The notes below the pieces were generated by a model. That model was not told the DNA's origin. It ran no database searches and saw nothing but the letters and a program-made list of their open reading frames with translations. Both the position numbers and the translations under genes were made by a program. A stretch of 64,000 nt of DNA from Microbacterium foliorum. Its GTDB lineage: Bacteria > Actinomycetota > Actinomycetes > Actinomycetales > Microbacteriaceae. Location: assembly GCF_006385575.1 (NCBI RefSeq), contig NZ_CP041040.1:3224001-3288000 (forward strand). The letters run 5' to 3'. This document shows, one piece after another, positions 25,459-33,984 of the stretch (within the stretch, counting starts at the first letter, position 1; every line of letters starts with the position of its first letter).

Positions 25459-26474
25459 CGCACCTCCCTGGGTGCGGCCGTCGACGCTCGGGCGACGAGC
25501 TCGGTCGGGATACGGGTGAGCGCCGGGATGTCACGACCCTCGATCGCCGCGCGCAGCATCTCGACCACCGCCACGCCCAGCGCCCCGAAGTCCTGGCGCA
25601 CCGTCGTGAGCGGAGGGATGAAGTGCCGCGCGAGCGGGATGTCGTCGAACCCGACCACGCTGAGGTCCCTCGGCACCTCGAAGCCCCTGTCGTGCAGGCC
25701 GTGGATCAGGCCCATGGCCATGTCGTCGTTGGCGGCGAAGATCGCCGTGTAGTCCGGCAGCCGGGTGAGGCCCTTCGCGAAGTCGTAGGCGAAGTCAGCC
25801 GACCAGTCTCCGACGACGATCGGCCGTTCGCGGATGCCCCACGACTTGGCCCTCGTGTGGAAGGCACGCTCCCTCGCACGCGCGTCGAGCCAGTCGAGCG
25901 GGCCGGAGAGGTGCAGGATGTCGCGGTGCCCGAGCGCGACGAGGTGGTCGACCACTGACGTCGTGCCGGCGTGCTGGTCGATCGAGACCGTGAGGAAGGT
26001 CGGGTCGGCGTCGGCCTTGACGACGAGCATGGGCACCGTGATCGCGATGCGCCGCAGCGCAGCCACGGACGACGAGCGGGGCGCGATCACGCACAGCGCG
26101 TCGACCCCCTGCGTCACGAGATGGTCGACCGCCTCCTGGGGAGACAGCGCGTCGCCCTCGTGCAGAGCGATCGGTGTGACCGAGTATCCGGTGGCCCGCG
26201 CCGACAGCTCGACGGCCCGCAGAATGCTGGTGGGCCCGTGCGCCACCGCGCTCTCGACGATCACGCCGATGCGCCGGGTGCGTTGGGTGGCGAGCGCCCT
26301 GGCGACGAGATTCGGGCGGTAGTCGAGCTCCTCGATCGCCTCGAGGACGCGGCGCTTCGTATCGGGCTTGATGTTCGGGTGATCGTTGAGAACACGCGAC
26401 ACCGTCATGTGCGAGACGCCCGCGATGGTCGCGACCTGACGGATGTTGGGCTTGTCGGAGCCGACGTTCGCCAT
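25455..26474 (-). CDS. LacI family regulator of the CUT2 sugar locus
   Basis: The 339-residue protein has an N-terminal HTH (recognition VSHMTVSRVLNDHPN, hinge NLVARALATQRTR) and a ligand domain with FAANDDMAMGLIHGL and VVGFDDIPLARHF. It is the first gene of a two-gene unit with the ATPase at 23911. An operator-like TGTTACCGAGAACA overlaps its own -10, and similar sites precede the CUT2 binding-protein gene, so it probably represses both units. Start ATG 26474 gives MANVGSDKPNIRQVA. Confidence 0.92.
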   Translation of the reverse strand: MANVGSDKPNIRQVATIAGVSHMTVSRVLNDHPNIKPDTKRRVLEAIEELDYRPNLVARALATQRTRRIGVIVESAVAHGPTSILRAVELSARATGYSVTPIALHEGDALSPQEAVDHLVTQGVDALCVIAPRSSSVAALRRIAITVPMLVVKADADPTFLTVSIDQHAGTTSVVDHLVALGHRDILHLSGPLDWLDARARERAFHTRAKSWGIRERPIVVGDWSADFAYDFAKGLTRLPDYTAIFAANDDMAMGLIHGLHDRGFEVPRDLSVVGFDDIPLARHFIPPLTTVRQDFGALGVAVVEMLRAAIEGRDIPALTRIPTELVARASTAAPREVR

Positions 26475-26503
26475 GCGCACCTCCGTCGGCCGGGCCTCGG
26501 AGA

Positions 26504-26533
26504 ATGTTACCGAGAACAACCGGGGTGGTGCAA
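26504..26533 (-). promoter_or_regulatory. LacI gene promoter with overlapping operator
   Basis: On the minus strand TTGCAC (26533-26528) and TAACAT (26509-26504) are spaced by 18 bp. TGTTACCGAGAACA (26505-26518) overlaps the -10, matching the arrangement at 23831. This suggests autoregulation. Confidence 0.7.
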
Positions 26534-26542
26534 TGGATCCTG

Positions 26543-27802
26543 CTACAGCCCGAGGCGCTCGAGGTACGGGTTCACGAGTCGGCGCTCGGGGTCGAACCGT
26601 CGCGCGAGGGCGGCGAAGTCGTCCCACCGCGAGTAGCGCGAGCGCACCTCTGCGGCATCGAGAGTGAAGACCTTGCCCCAGTGCGGGCGGGCGGTCTCGG
26701 GCAGTGCCGCCTCCAGCGTCGGCAGGAAGGCGCGCACAGCCGCCTCGTCGGGCTTCCACGTGAAGTGGATGCCGACGGCATCCGTGCCCTGCGACGAGCT
26801 CAGCCAGAGGTAGTCGGGGGCGACCGTGCGGATCTCGTTCACGAGCAGCAGCGGCGCGATCTGACCGGCGAGTGTGCGCACCGCCTGGATGGCGGCGACG
26901 GCGTCAGCCCGGGGCACGAGGTATTCGCTCTGGATCTCGGCACCGGCCGACGGCGTGAACTCGAGCTTGAAGTGCGCGAGGCGCTCGAACCACGGCCCCG
27001 GCTGGCCGAGCTGCTCGGTGCAGGCGACAGGATCGACGCCGATGATCGGATGCCGCTTGGCGGTCGCCGGATCTGCTCCGAGCCGGGCGAAGAGATCGGC
27101 ACGGGTGTTCTCGCGAGCCTCCGGCTGGCGCTGCTTGACCCAGATCTGGTCGGCGACGTCGGTGTGCTCCCAGCGCGAGAAGATGCTGACGCTCGTGCCG
27201 ATGCTCGTCACCTCGTCGAAGTCGGCGAGGATCGCATCCCACGACGGCTGCTCGAACACGTGCTGGGCGACCTCGTAGGACGGCTCGACGTCGAGCGTGA
27301 GGTCGACGACGGCGCCCAGCGCACCGAGGCTGACGACAGCGCCCTCGAAGTCGTCGTCACCGCGGGCGAGGGTGCGCGTCTCCCCCGCCGGGGTGACGAT
27401 GGTCAGCGCGCGCACCGCCGAGGCCAGCGAGCCGATCGCGTCGCCCGACCCGTGCGTGCCGGTGGCGACCGCGCCGGCGATCGAGATGTGGGGCAGCGAG
27501 GCGAGGTTCGCGAGCGCGAGCCCCTCGGCGTCGAGCAGCGGAGCGAGGTCGCCGTAGCGCAGACCGCCCGAGACGCGCACCGCGTCACGCGCATCGTTCA
27601 CCTCGAACACGACGGGCAGCCGATCGAGAGCGATGAGCACGCCGTCTGTGTCGGCGATGTCGTTGAAGCAGTGCCTCGATCCGAGGATGCGCACCGCTCC
27701 GCCCCGGGCGAGCAGATGCCGCAGCTCGTCGATCGAGCCGGGGTGCTCGACGGCGGATGCACGGTAGGTGAGGTTGCCGGCCCAGTTGCGTTCGATGGTC
27801 AT
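26543..27802 (-). CDS. Alditol oxidase-like FAD protein
   Basis: The 419-residue protein closely matches the alditol/xylitol oxidase family (Streptomyces AldO type, about 418 residues), which oxidises terminal hydroxyls of alditols with O2 and releases H2O2. Seen are the NWAGNLTY start, GSRHCFNDIAD with His 44 at the covalent FAD position, ASLPHISIAGAVATGTHGSG, and the C-terminal ARPHWGKVFTL. No signal peptide is present. ATG 27802 starts MTIERNWAGN. It is divergent from the LacI at 27881 and may be controlled by it. Confidence 0.88.
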   Translation of the reverse strand: MTIERNWAGNLTYRASAVEHPGSIDELRHLLARGGAVRILGSRHCFNDIADTDGVLIALDRLPVVFEVNDARDAVRVSGGLRYGDLAPLLDAEGLALANLASLPHISIAGAVATGTHGSGDAIGSLASAVRALTIVTPAGETRTLARGDDDFEGAVVSLGALGAVVDLTLDVEPSYEVAQHVFEQPSWDAILADFDEVTSIGTSVSIFSRWEHTDVADQIWVKQRQPEARENTRADLFARLGADPATAKRHPIIGVDPVACTEQLGQPGPWFERLAHFKLEFTPSAGAEIQSEYLVPRADAVAAIQAVRTLAGQIAPLLLVNEIRTVAPDYLWLSSSQGTDAVGIHFTWKPDEAAVRAFLPTLEAALPETARPHWGKVFTLDAAEVRSRYSRWDDFAALARRFDPERRLVNPYLERLGL

Positions 27803-27832
27803 CGGGCCATAGTAACCAGGGGGTGCGGACAT

Positions 27833-27842
27833 GCATCGATGC
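27833..27842. promoter_or_regulatory. GCATCGATGC palindrome between oxidase and LacI genes
   Basis: A 10-bp perfect palindrome shares the CATCGATG core with the stronger operator at 28984. It lies in the 78-bp divergent gap and could mediate control of both genes by the LacI at 27881. Confidence 0.45.
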
Positions 27843-27880
27843 GGTGCGCTCGCGGGCGAGGCGATGGATAGGCTGACCGG

Positions 27881-28927
27881 ATGACAGCGATGCCACCGCC
27901 GCGCGCGACGATGAAAGACGTCGCCGCACTCGCGGGCGTCTCGCCCAAGACGGTCTCGAACGTCGTCACCGGCACCGTCGCGGTGCGCGAGGAGACCAGA
28001 CTTCGGGTCGAGGCGGCGCTGACGCAGCTCGACTTCGTGCCGAACCTCAACGCCCGCGGGCTCCGCAAAGGACGCTCGGGCATCATCGCGGTGGCCCTGC
28101 CCGACCTCGCCACCGCGTTCTCGGCCGAGCTCATGCATCGCATCGTCGACGCCGCGCATGACCGCGGCCTCGCCGTGCAGATCGAGGAGACCGCGACCGA
28201 CCCCGAACGCGAGAGGGAGCTCGTCTCCCGGGCTCGCGCGCACCTGGTCGACGGCCTGATCCTGAACCCCATCCGTCTCGAAGACAGCGTGCTGAAGTAC
28301 GCCGACCGGCTGCCCCCGCTCGTCGTGCTGGGCGAGGTCGAGCAGAACAGAGCCGACCATGTGCGCATCGACAGCCGACGAGCCGCGGCCGATGTGACCA
28401 GGCACGTGCTGTCTCGCGGAGCGACGCGCATCGCCGTGATCGGCGCCGATGACGACCCTTCGGTCGCGACCGCGACGGGTCGTCTGCGACTCGAGGGGGT
28501 GCACGATGCGCTTCGTGAGGCCGGCATCCCCCGCGACTCCGCCTTGGAGATCAATCCGATGCCGTGGTCGATGACGGGTGGGGCGGATGGCGTGCAGACG
28601 CTGTTCCGTCGGGGCGTGGCATTCGACGCGATCATCGCCTTCACCGACTCGCTCGCGCTCGGCGCCCTGCACGCCCTGCACGACCACGGCGTGAACGTGC
28701 CGGACGACGTCATCGTGACGGGCTTCGACGACGTCGAGTTCTCGCGCTACACGTCTCCGTCGCTCACGACGATCGCCTTCGACCGCCGAGCCTTCGCCGA
28801 TGCGGCCCTCACCCTGCTCGAGTCGCGCATGGATGACCGCGCCACCCCGCCGCGCGCACTCACGCTCTCGCACCATCTGCTCGAGCGCGACAGCACCCGG
28901 GGCCGCCCGCGCGGCCATCGCCCCTGA
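27881..28927 (+). CDS. LacI family regulator of the GH51 transporter operon
   Basis: The 348-residue protein has an N-terminal HTH (MKDVAALAGVSPKTVSNVVTG, hinge NLNARGLRKGRSG) and a sugar domain with FTDSLALGALHAL and VTGFDDVEFSRYTSP. It is followed by the CUT1/GH51 operon after 112 bp containing a perfect 16-bp palindrome, its probable operator. An alternative start codon two codons inside would not change the HTH. Confidence 0.92.
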   Translation: MTAMPPPRATMKDVAALAGVSPKTVSNVVTGTVAVREETRLRVEAALTQLDFVPNLNARGLRKGRSGIIAVALPDLATAFSAELMHRIVDAAHDRGLAVQIEETATDPERERELVSRARAHLVDGLILNPIRLEDSVLKYADRLPPLVVLGEVEQNRADHVRIDSRRAAADVTRHVLSRGATRIAVIGADDDPSVATATGRLRLEGVHDALREAGIPRDSALEINPMPWSMTGGADGVQTLFRRGVAFDAIIAFTDSLALGALHALHDHGVNVPDDVIVTGFDDVEFSRYTSPSLTTIAFDRRAFADAALTLLESRMDDRATPPRALTLSHHLLERDSTRGRPRGHRP

Positions 28928-28972
28928 CGCGGCGCGCCCTTCCCCTTCCTTCTCCTTTCGCCAGGCCAGACC

Positions 28973-29001
28973 TTGCCGTTTCGATTACATCGATGTAATG
29001 A
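28973..29001 (+). promoter_or_regulatory. Promoter and 16-bp operator of the CUT1/GH51 operon
   Basis: TTGCCG (28973-28978) and TAATGA (28996-29001) are 17 bp apart. ATTACATCGATGTAAT (28984-28999) is a perfect 16-bp palindrome with central CG and fills the spacer and most of the -10, so binding would directly block polymerase. Confidence 0.72.
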
Positions 29002-29039
29002 TGTACTCCGACCCCGCCCGCTGTCACGAAGGAGTGACG

Positions 29040-30377
29040 ATGACGCCCCCGCTCGATCTGTCTCGGCGGCAGTTCCTGACTGCCGCCTCCGTCACGGCCG
29101 CCGCGGCGCTGCTCGCCGGCTGCGCCCCTGGCTCCGTCCCCGGTTCGAACACCACGACCCTGCAGTTCTGGCATCTGCTGTCGGGTGGCGACGGCGTGAC
29201 CATGTCGCAGCTGCTCGACACCGCCAACGCGGCGCAGAGCGCGTACCGCATCCGCCCCACCGTGCTCGCGTGGGGCACGCCGTACTACACGAAGCTCGCC
29301 ATGGCCGGCGCGGGCGGCCGGGCTCCCGACGTCGCGATCATGCACGCGACGCGCACGGTCGGCTGGGCGCCCGGTGGCCTGCTCGACACCTGGGACCTCG
29401 ACCGGCTCGCAGACCTCGGCGTCGACGCCTCGACGTTCCCGAAGCCGATCTGGGAGAAGGGCTTCGTCGGCGAGAACATGTACAGCATCGCGCTCGACGC
29501 CCACCCGTTCGTCGCGATGTTCAACACCGACATCTGCGACGCCGCGGGTGTGCTCGACAGCGACGGACGCCTGCAGGAGACATCGTCTGCTGACGAATTC
29601 CTCGACCAGCTGCGCGCCATCGGCGGCCAGGCCGAGGGGCACGCGCTGTCGTACGGGTACCTCGGCGACGGCGCCCAGATGTGGCGCCTCTTCTACACCT
29701 TCTACTCGCAGCACGGTACGGCGATGGAGCTGCCGGCCGGCGGCAAGGCCGTGATCGACAAGGATGCCGCGGTCGAATCGCTCACCCTCATGCGCACCCT
29801 CCTCGACGGCGAGATCGCCCTCGCCCAGGCCGACTACGGCAGCGCGGTGGCCGAGTTCGCGACCGGCAAGAGCGGGATGCTGTTCACCGGCGTCTGGGAG
29901 CTGCGCACCATGCAGGCGGCCGAGCTCCCCCTGGGTGCCACGATGATCCCCACGCTGTTCGGCACGCCGGCGGTCTACGCCGACTCGCACTCGTTCGTGC
30001 TGCCCCACCAGACCAACGCCGATCCTGCGAAGCGTGACCTGACCTACCGGTTCGTCGCCGACATGCTCAAGGGCTCGTTCGGCTGGGCCGAGGCCGGGCA
30101 CATCCCCGCGTTCCTCCCCGTCACCGAATCCCCCGAATACGCCGACCTGATTCCCCAGGCCAACTACGCCGAGGCCGCTCAGCACGTCGTCTACGACCCG
30201 ACCGCGTGGTTCACCGGCTCGGGATCGAACTTCCAGGCCGAGTTCGGCGCCGCCGTGCAGGGAGTGCTGCTCTCGGGCGACGACCCCGCCGCAGCCATCG
30301 ACCGCTTCGAGGCTCGCGTGAACACGCTCCTCCGGCAGCCCAACCCGGCCGACCCCGAGGGGACGTTCGCATCATGA
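29040..30377 (+). CDS. CUT1 sugar-binding lipoprotein with Tat-type signal
   Basis: The 445-residue protein has a twin-arginine motif (LSRRQFL, residues 7-13) leading to a lipobox with Cys 28 (LLAGC), so it may be exported folded by Tat and then lipidated. The body is a family 1 solute-binding protein (TTLQFWHLLSGGDGVTM, TGVWELRTMQ). GGAG lies 6-7 bases before ATG 29040. Two permeases and a GH51 arabinofuranosidase follow, suggesting alpha-arabinofuranosyl oligosaccharides as cargo. The stop overlaps the next start. Confidence 0.92.
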   Translation: MTPPLDLSRRQFLTAASVTAAAALLAGCAPGSVPGSNTTTLQFWHLLSGGDGVTMSQLLDTANAAQSAYRIRPTVLAWGTPYYTKLAMAGAGGRAPDVAIMHATRTVGWAPGGLLDTWDLDRLADLGVDASTFPKPIWEKGFVGENMYSIALDAHPFVAMFNTDICDAAGVLDSDGRLQETSSADEFLDQLRAIGGQAEGHALSYGYLGDGAQMWRLFYTFYSQHGTAMELPAGGKAVIDKDAAVESLTLMRTLLDGEIALAQADYGSAVAEFATGKSGMLFTGVWELRTMQAAELPLGATMIPTLFGTPAVYADSHSFVLPHQTNADPAKRDLTYRFVADMLKGSFGWAEAGHIPAFLPVTESPEYADLIPQANYAEAAQHVVYDPTAWFTGSGSNFQAEFGAAVQGVLLSGDDPAAAIDRFEARVNTLLRQPNPADPEGTFAS

Positions 30378-31324
30378 CCACGGCAACCGACTCCACGCGC
30401 ACGATCGTCACCGGCTCCAAGGCGGCCGCCCCCGCACGCCGCGCCGGCTCCCGCAACCGCGAGCAGCTCATCAGTTGGGCGTTCCTCGCTCCCTTCCTCA
30501 TCGCCTTCGTGCTGTTCCTCGCCTGGCCGATCGTGCACGGCATCATCCTCAGCTTCACCGACCAGTCGCTCACCGGGGCAGGCGGGTCGTTCATCGGCTT
30601 CGCGAACTATGCCGAGGCGCTCACCGACCCCAAGATGTGGCAGTCGATGGGCAACACGGTGTGGTTCACGCTGCTGTCGACGGTCCCTCTCGTCGTGATC
30701 GCGCTGCTCATGGCGGCGCTCGTCGACCGCGGGCTGCCGGGCCAGTGGCTGTGGCGGCTGTCGTTCTTCATGCCGTATCTGCTCGCATCGACCGTGATCT
30801 CGCAGATCTGGGTCTGGATCTTCAACCCGCAGATCGGCGCGGCCAACAACATCCTCGAGTTCTTCGGCCTCGAGCCGCTCGCGTGGTTGCAGAACCCCGA
30901 GACCAACATGCTGTCGATCGTCATCGCCACCGTCTGGTGGACGGTGGGATTCAACTTCCTTCTCTATCTCGCCGCGATGCAGAACATCCCACCGCAGCAG
31001 TACGAGGCGGCATCGCTCGACGGCGCAGGCCCGTGGCGTCAGTTCTGGTCGATCACGCTCCCCCAGCTCGGCCCCGCGACCGTGCTCATCCTGATCCTGC
31101 AGATCCTCGCATCCCTGAAGCTCTTCGATCAGGCCTATCAGATGCTCGGTGGCGTCGCGAGCGACACCACCCGCTCGATCGTCCAGTACATCTACGAAGC
31201 CGGCTTCGTCAGCTACCGATTCGGCTACTCGGCCGCGATCTCTTACGTGTTCTTCGCTCTCATCGTCATCATCGGCGTCGCGCAGGCTCTGATCATGCGC
31301 CGCCGGAAGGAGTCGCAGCTGTGA
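30374..31324 (+). CDS. CUT1 sugar ABC transporter permease, MalF-like
   Basis: The 316-residue permease has six helices and the EAA loop YEAASLDGAGPWRQFWSITLP. ATG 30374 overlaps the binding-protein stop by 4 bp, and its TGA shares one base with the next ATG. No ATPase is encoded in the operon. Confidence 0.93.
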   Translation: MTTATDSTRTIVTGSKAAAPARRAGSRNREQLISWAFLAPFLIAFVLFLAWPIVHGIILSFTDQSLTGAGGSFIGFANYAEALTDPKMWQSMGNTVWFTLLSTVPLVVIALLMAALVDRGLPGQWLWRLSFFMPYLLASTVISQIWVWIFNPQIGAANNILEFFGLEPLAWLQNPETNMLSIVIATVWWTVGFNFLLYLAAMQNIPPQQYEAASLDGAGPWRQFWSITLPQLGPATVLILILQILASLKLFDQAYQMLGGVASDTTRSIVQYIYEAGFVSYRFGYSAAISYVFFALIVIIGVAQALIMRRRKESQL

Positions 31325-32229
31325 TGTCCACCGCCACACTCACCGAGACCATCACCACGGCCAAGCCGCCGCGCGCGCGCCGCTCGCACCTGCCCGGCCA
31401 GAAGCCGTTCGGCGCGCTGCGCATCAGTGCCCTCGTCGTCCTGATCATCCTGGCGATCGGCTGGCTGCTGCCGTTCCTCTGGGCGGTCGCCACGGCGTTC
31501 AAGACCGAGACGGATGCCGCCAGCGGTGACCCGTCGTGGATCGGCGCCTCCGGGCCGACGATCGAAGCCTTCACGGCGATCCTGTCGCAGGGGAATGTCT
31601 ACACGTGGGCGTTCAACAGCCTGTGGACCTCGGTCGCCGTGACACTGATCACGCTGACGATCTCCGCCCTGGCCGCCTATGCGTTCTCGCGCCTCGACTT
31701 CACCGGCCGCAAGTGGCTGTTCGTCGTCATCATCGCCTCGATCGTCGTGCCGCCGCAGGTGCTGATCATCCCGCTGTTCTACGAGATGCTCGCGTTCAAC
31801 ATGATCGACACCTACTGGGGTCTGATCCTGCCGCAGGTCGTGGCCCCCGCGATGGTGTTCATCCTCAAGCGCTTCTTCGACGCCATTCCGATCGAGCTCG
31901 AAGACGCGGCCCGCGTAGACGGCGCCGGGCGACTGCGCATCTTCTGGTCGATCGTGCTGCCGCTGTCGCGGCCGATCCTGGCATCCGTCGCGATCTTCGT
32001 GTTCATCGGAGCGTGGAACAACTTCCTCTGGCCGTTCCTCGTCATCAACGACACCACGCTGATGACCCTGCCGGTCGGACTCCAGACGGTGATCAGCGCC
32101 TACGGCGTGCAGTACGCGCAGGTCATGGCGCAAGCCGTGCTCGCGGCGCTGCCTCTGATCATCGTGTTCATCATCTTCCAGAAGCAGATCGTCAAGGGCG
32201 TCGCGACCAGCGGCTTCGGCGGTCAGTAG
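31324..32229 (+). CDS. CUT1 sugar ABC transporter permease, MalG-like
   Basis: This 301-residue partner permease has the EAA motif LEDAARVDGAGRLRIFWSIVLP and the IGAWNNFLWPFLVIND segment typical of MalG-like subunits. It ends KQIVKGVATSGFGG. It starts at ATG 31324 in a TGATG overlap; a GTG three bases earlier is also in frame. Confidence 0.93.
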   Translation: MSTATLTETITTAKPPRARRSHLPGQKPFGALRISALVVLIILAIGWLLPFLWAVATAFKTETDAASGDPSWIGASGPTIEAFTAILSQGNVYTWAFNSLWTSVAVTLITLTISALAAYAFSRLDFTGRKWLFVVIIASIVVPPQVLIIPLFYEMLAFNMIDTYWGLILPQVVAPAMVFILKRFFDAIPIELEDAARVDGAGRLRIFWSIVLPLSRPILASVAIFVFIGAWNNFLWPFLVINDTTLMTLPVGLQTVISAYGVQYAQVMAQAVLAALPLIIVFIIFQKQIVKGVATSGFGGQ

Positions 32230-32267
32230 TCCCCCACCCGGCTCGAGAGCCAGAATCTAGGAGAGCA

Positions 32268-33791
32268 ATGTCTCAGGCCCGCATCACCATCGACCGCGAC
32301 TTCACCATCGCCGACGTCCCCCGGAGGCTCTTCGGATCGTTCGTCGAGCACATGGGGCGCTGCGTGTACACCGGCATCTACGAGCCGGGGCACCCGCAGG
32401 CCGACGAGCGCGGCTTCCGTCAGGACGTCCTCGCCCTGGTGAAGGAGATGGGTCCGACCGTCGTCCGCTACCCCGGAGGCAACTTCGTCTCGGGCTACCG
32501 CTGGGAAGACGGCGTGGGCCCGGTCGAAGACCGCCCCGTGCGCATCGACGGCGCATGGCACACCATCGAGACCAACGCGTTCGGTCTGCACGAGTTCATG
32601 GACTGGGCCAAAGAGGCCGACGTCGAGGTCATGGAGGCGATCAACCTCGGCACGCGCGGTGTCGAAGAGGCTCGTTCGCTCGTCGAGTACGCGAACCACC
32701 CGAGCGGCACCTATTGGTCTGACCTGCGTCGCAAGAACGGCGCGGAGCAGCCGTTCGACATCAAGCTGTGGTGCCTGGGCAACGAACTCGACGGCCCGTG
32801 GCAGATCGGCGGCAAGACCGCGACCGAGTACGGTCGCCTGGCGCAGGAGTCGGCCAAGGCCATGAAGCTGGTCGACCCGACGATCGAGCTCGTCGCGGTC
32901 GGCTCGTCGGGCCGGTCGATGCCGACGTTCGGCACCTGGGAGCACACGGTGCTCACGCACGCGTACGACGAGGTCGACTTCATCTCGATGCACGCCTACT
33001 ACCAGGAGCACGACGGCGACGCCGAGTCGTTCCTCGCCGAGTCGGTCGACATGGACGCCTTCATCGACGGCGTCATCGCGACGATCGACGCCGTGAAGGC
33101 CGCCGGCAAGCACACCAAGCAGGTCGACATCTCGTTCGACGAGTGGAACGTGTGGGACCAGGTGAAGTTCAACGACGTCGAATCGGTCGAGATCGCGAAG
33201 GCGGGATGGAAGAAGCATCCGCGCGTGATCGAGGACACCTACAACGTGACGGATGCCGTCGTCGTGGGCACGCTGCTCAACAGCCTGCTGCGCCACGGCG
33301 ACCGGGTGAAGATCGCCAACCAGGCGCAGCTCGTCAACGTCATCGCGCCGATCCGCTCGGAGGAGAACGGTCCGGCCTGGCGCCAGACGAGCTTCTGGCC
33401 CTTCGAGCGGATGGCCCGTCTCGCGAAGGGCCGCATCCTGCGACTCGCGGTCTCGGCTCCGCAGATCGAGACGAAGCGCTACGGCGGCGTCGACTCGGTC
33501 GATGCGGCGGCGACGTGGGATGAGGAGACCGGACGCGTCGTGGTGTTCGTCGCCAACCGCTCGCTCGACGAGGAGAGCGACCTGACGGTCGAGCTGCGCG
33601 GCCTCACCGGTCTGCGCGTCGTCAACGCCGAGACGCTCACGATCCCCGAGGGCGGCGATCGCCACACCGCGAACCTCGAGACCACGCAGGATGCCGTGCA
33701 CATGGTGCCGCTCGCGGCCGCCGAGGTGGTCGACGGCGCGGTGCGCGCGACGCTGCCGCCGCTCTCGTGGTCGGTGATCGAACTCGCCTGA
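32268..33791 (+). CDS. GH51 alpha-L-arabinofuranosidase
   Basis: The 507-residue intracellular enzyme removes terminal alpha-L-arabinofuranosyl groups from arabino-oligosaccharides. The acid/base Glu 173 lies in WCLGNELDGPW and the nucleophile Glu 292 in ISFDEWNVW; FGSFVEHMGRCVYTGIYEP and RYPGGNFVSGYRWEDG are family signatures. Length and the lack of a signal peptide match bacterial AbfA enzymes. It follows the permease genes by 38 bp with an AGGAG before ATG 32268, and a strong terminator follows. Confidence 0.96.
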   Translation: MSQARITIDRDFTIADVPRRLFGSFVEHMGRCVYTGIYEPGHPQADERGFRQDVLALVKEMGPTVVRYPGGNFVSGYRWEDGVGPVEDRPVRIDGAWHTIETNAFGLHEFMDWAKEADVEVMEAINLGTRGVEEARSLVEYANHPSGTYWSDLRRKNGAEQPFDIKLWCLGNELDGPWQIGGKTATEYGRLAQESAKAMKLVDPTIELVAVGSSGRSMPTFGTWEHTVLTHAYDEVDFISMHAYYQEHDGDAESFLAESVDMDAFIDGVIATIDAVKAAGKHTKQVDISFDEWNVWDQVKFNDVESVEIAKAGWKKHPRVIEDTYNVTDAVVVGTLLNSLLRHGDRVKIANQAQLVNVIAPIRSEENGPAWRQTSFWPFERMARLAKGRILRLAVSAPQIETKRYGGVDSVDAAATWDEETGRVVVFVANRSLDEESDLTVELRGLTGLRVVNAETLTIPEGGDRHTANLETTQDAVHMVPLAAAEVVDGAVRATLPPLSWSVIELA

Positions 33792-33809
33792 GGCTCGCCT
33801 CGACAGCAG

Positions 33810-33842
33810 AAGGCCCGGCATCGGATTCCGATGCCGGGCCTT
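33810..33842 (+). terminator. Intrinsic terminator after the GH51 gene
   Basis: A perfect 15-bp stem (AAGGCCCGGCATCGG and its complement) with a 3-nt loop ends in CTTCTTCTC. It lies 18 bp past the GH51 stop. Confidence 0.92.
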
Positions 33843-33897
33843 CTTCTCTGCCGCGGCATCCGCGCACCGCACGTGTGCGGGCCCACGGCAGACGCGA

Positions 33898-33929
33898 AGA
33901 AGCCCGGTATCGACCGATACCGGGCTTCT
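33898..33929 (-). terminator. Intrinsic terminator of the serine protease gene
   Basis: A perfect 15-bp stem (AGAAGCCCGGTATCG and its complement) with a 2-nt central gap lies 55 bp past the protease stop on the minus strand. With the hairpin at 33810 it separates two convergent units. Confidence 0.85.
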
Positions 33930-33984
33930 CGGCGAGGGGTTCACGGCCGGGGCCGGTCACACCCTCAAGAGGTGATCAGTGTGT

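Noticed and set aside
28860..30185. 441-residue minus-strand frame opposite the CUT1 binding protein
   Set aside because: Composition is that of a GC-rich antisense shadow; the plus-strand binding protein has Tat and lipobox signals.
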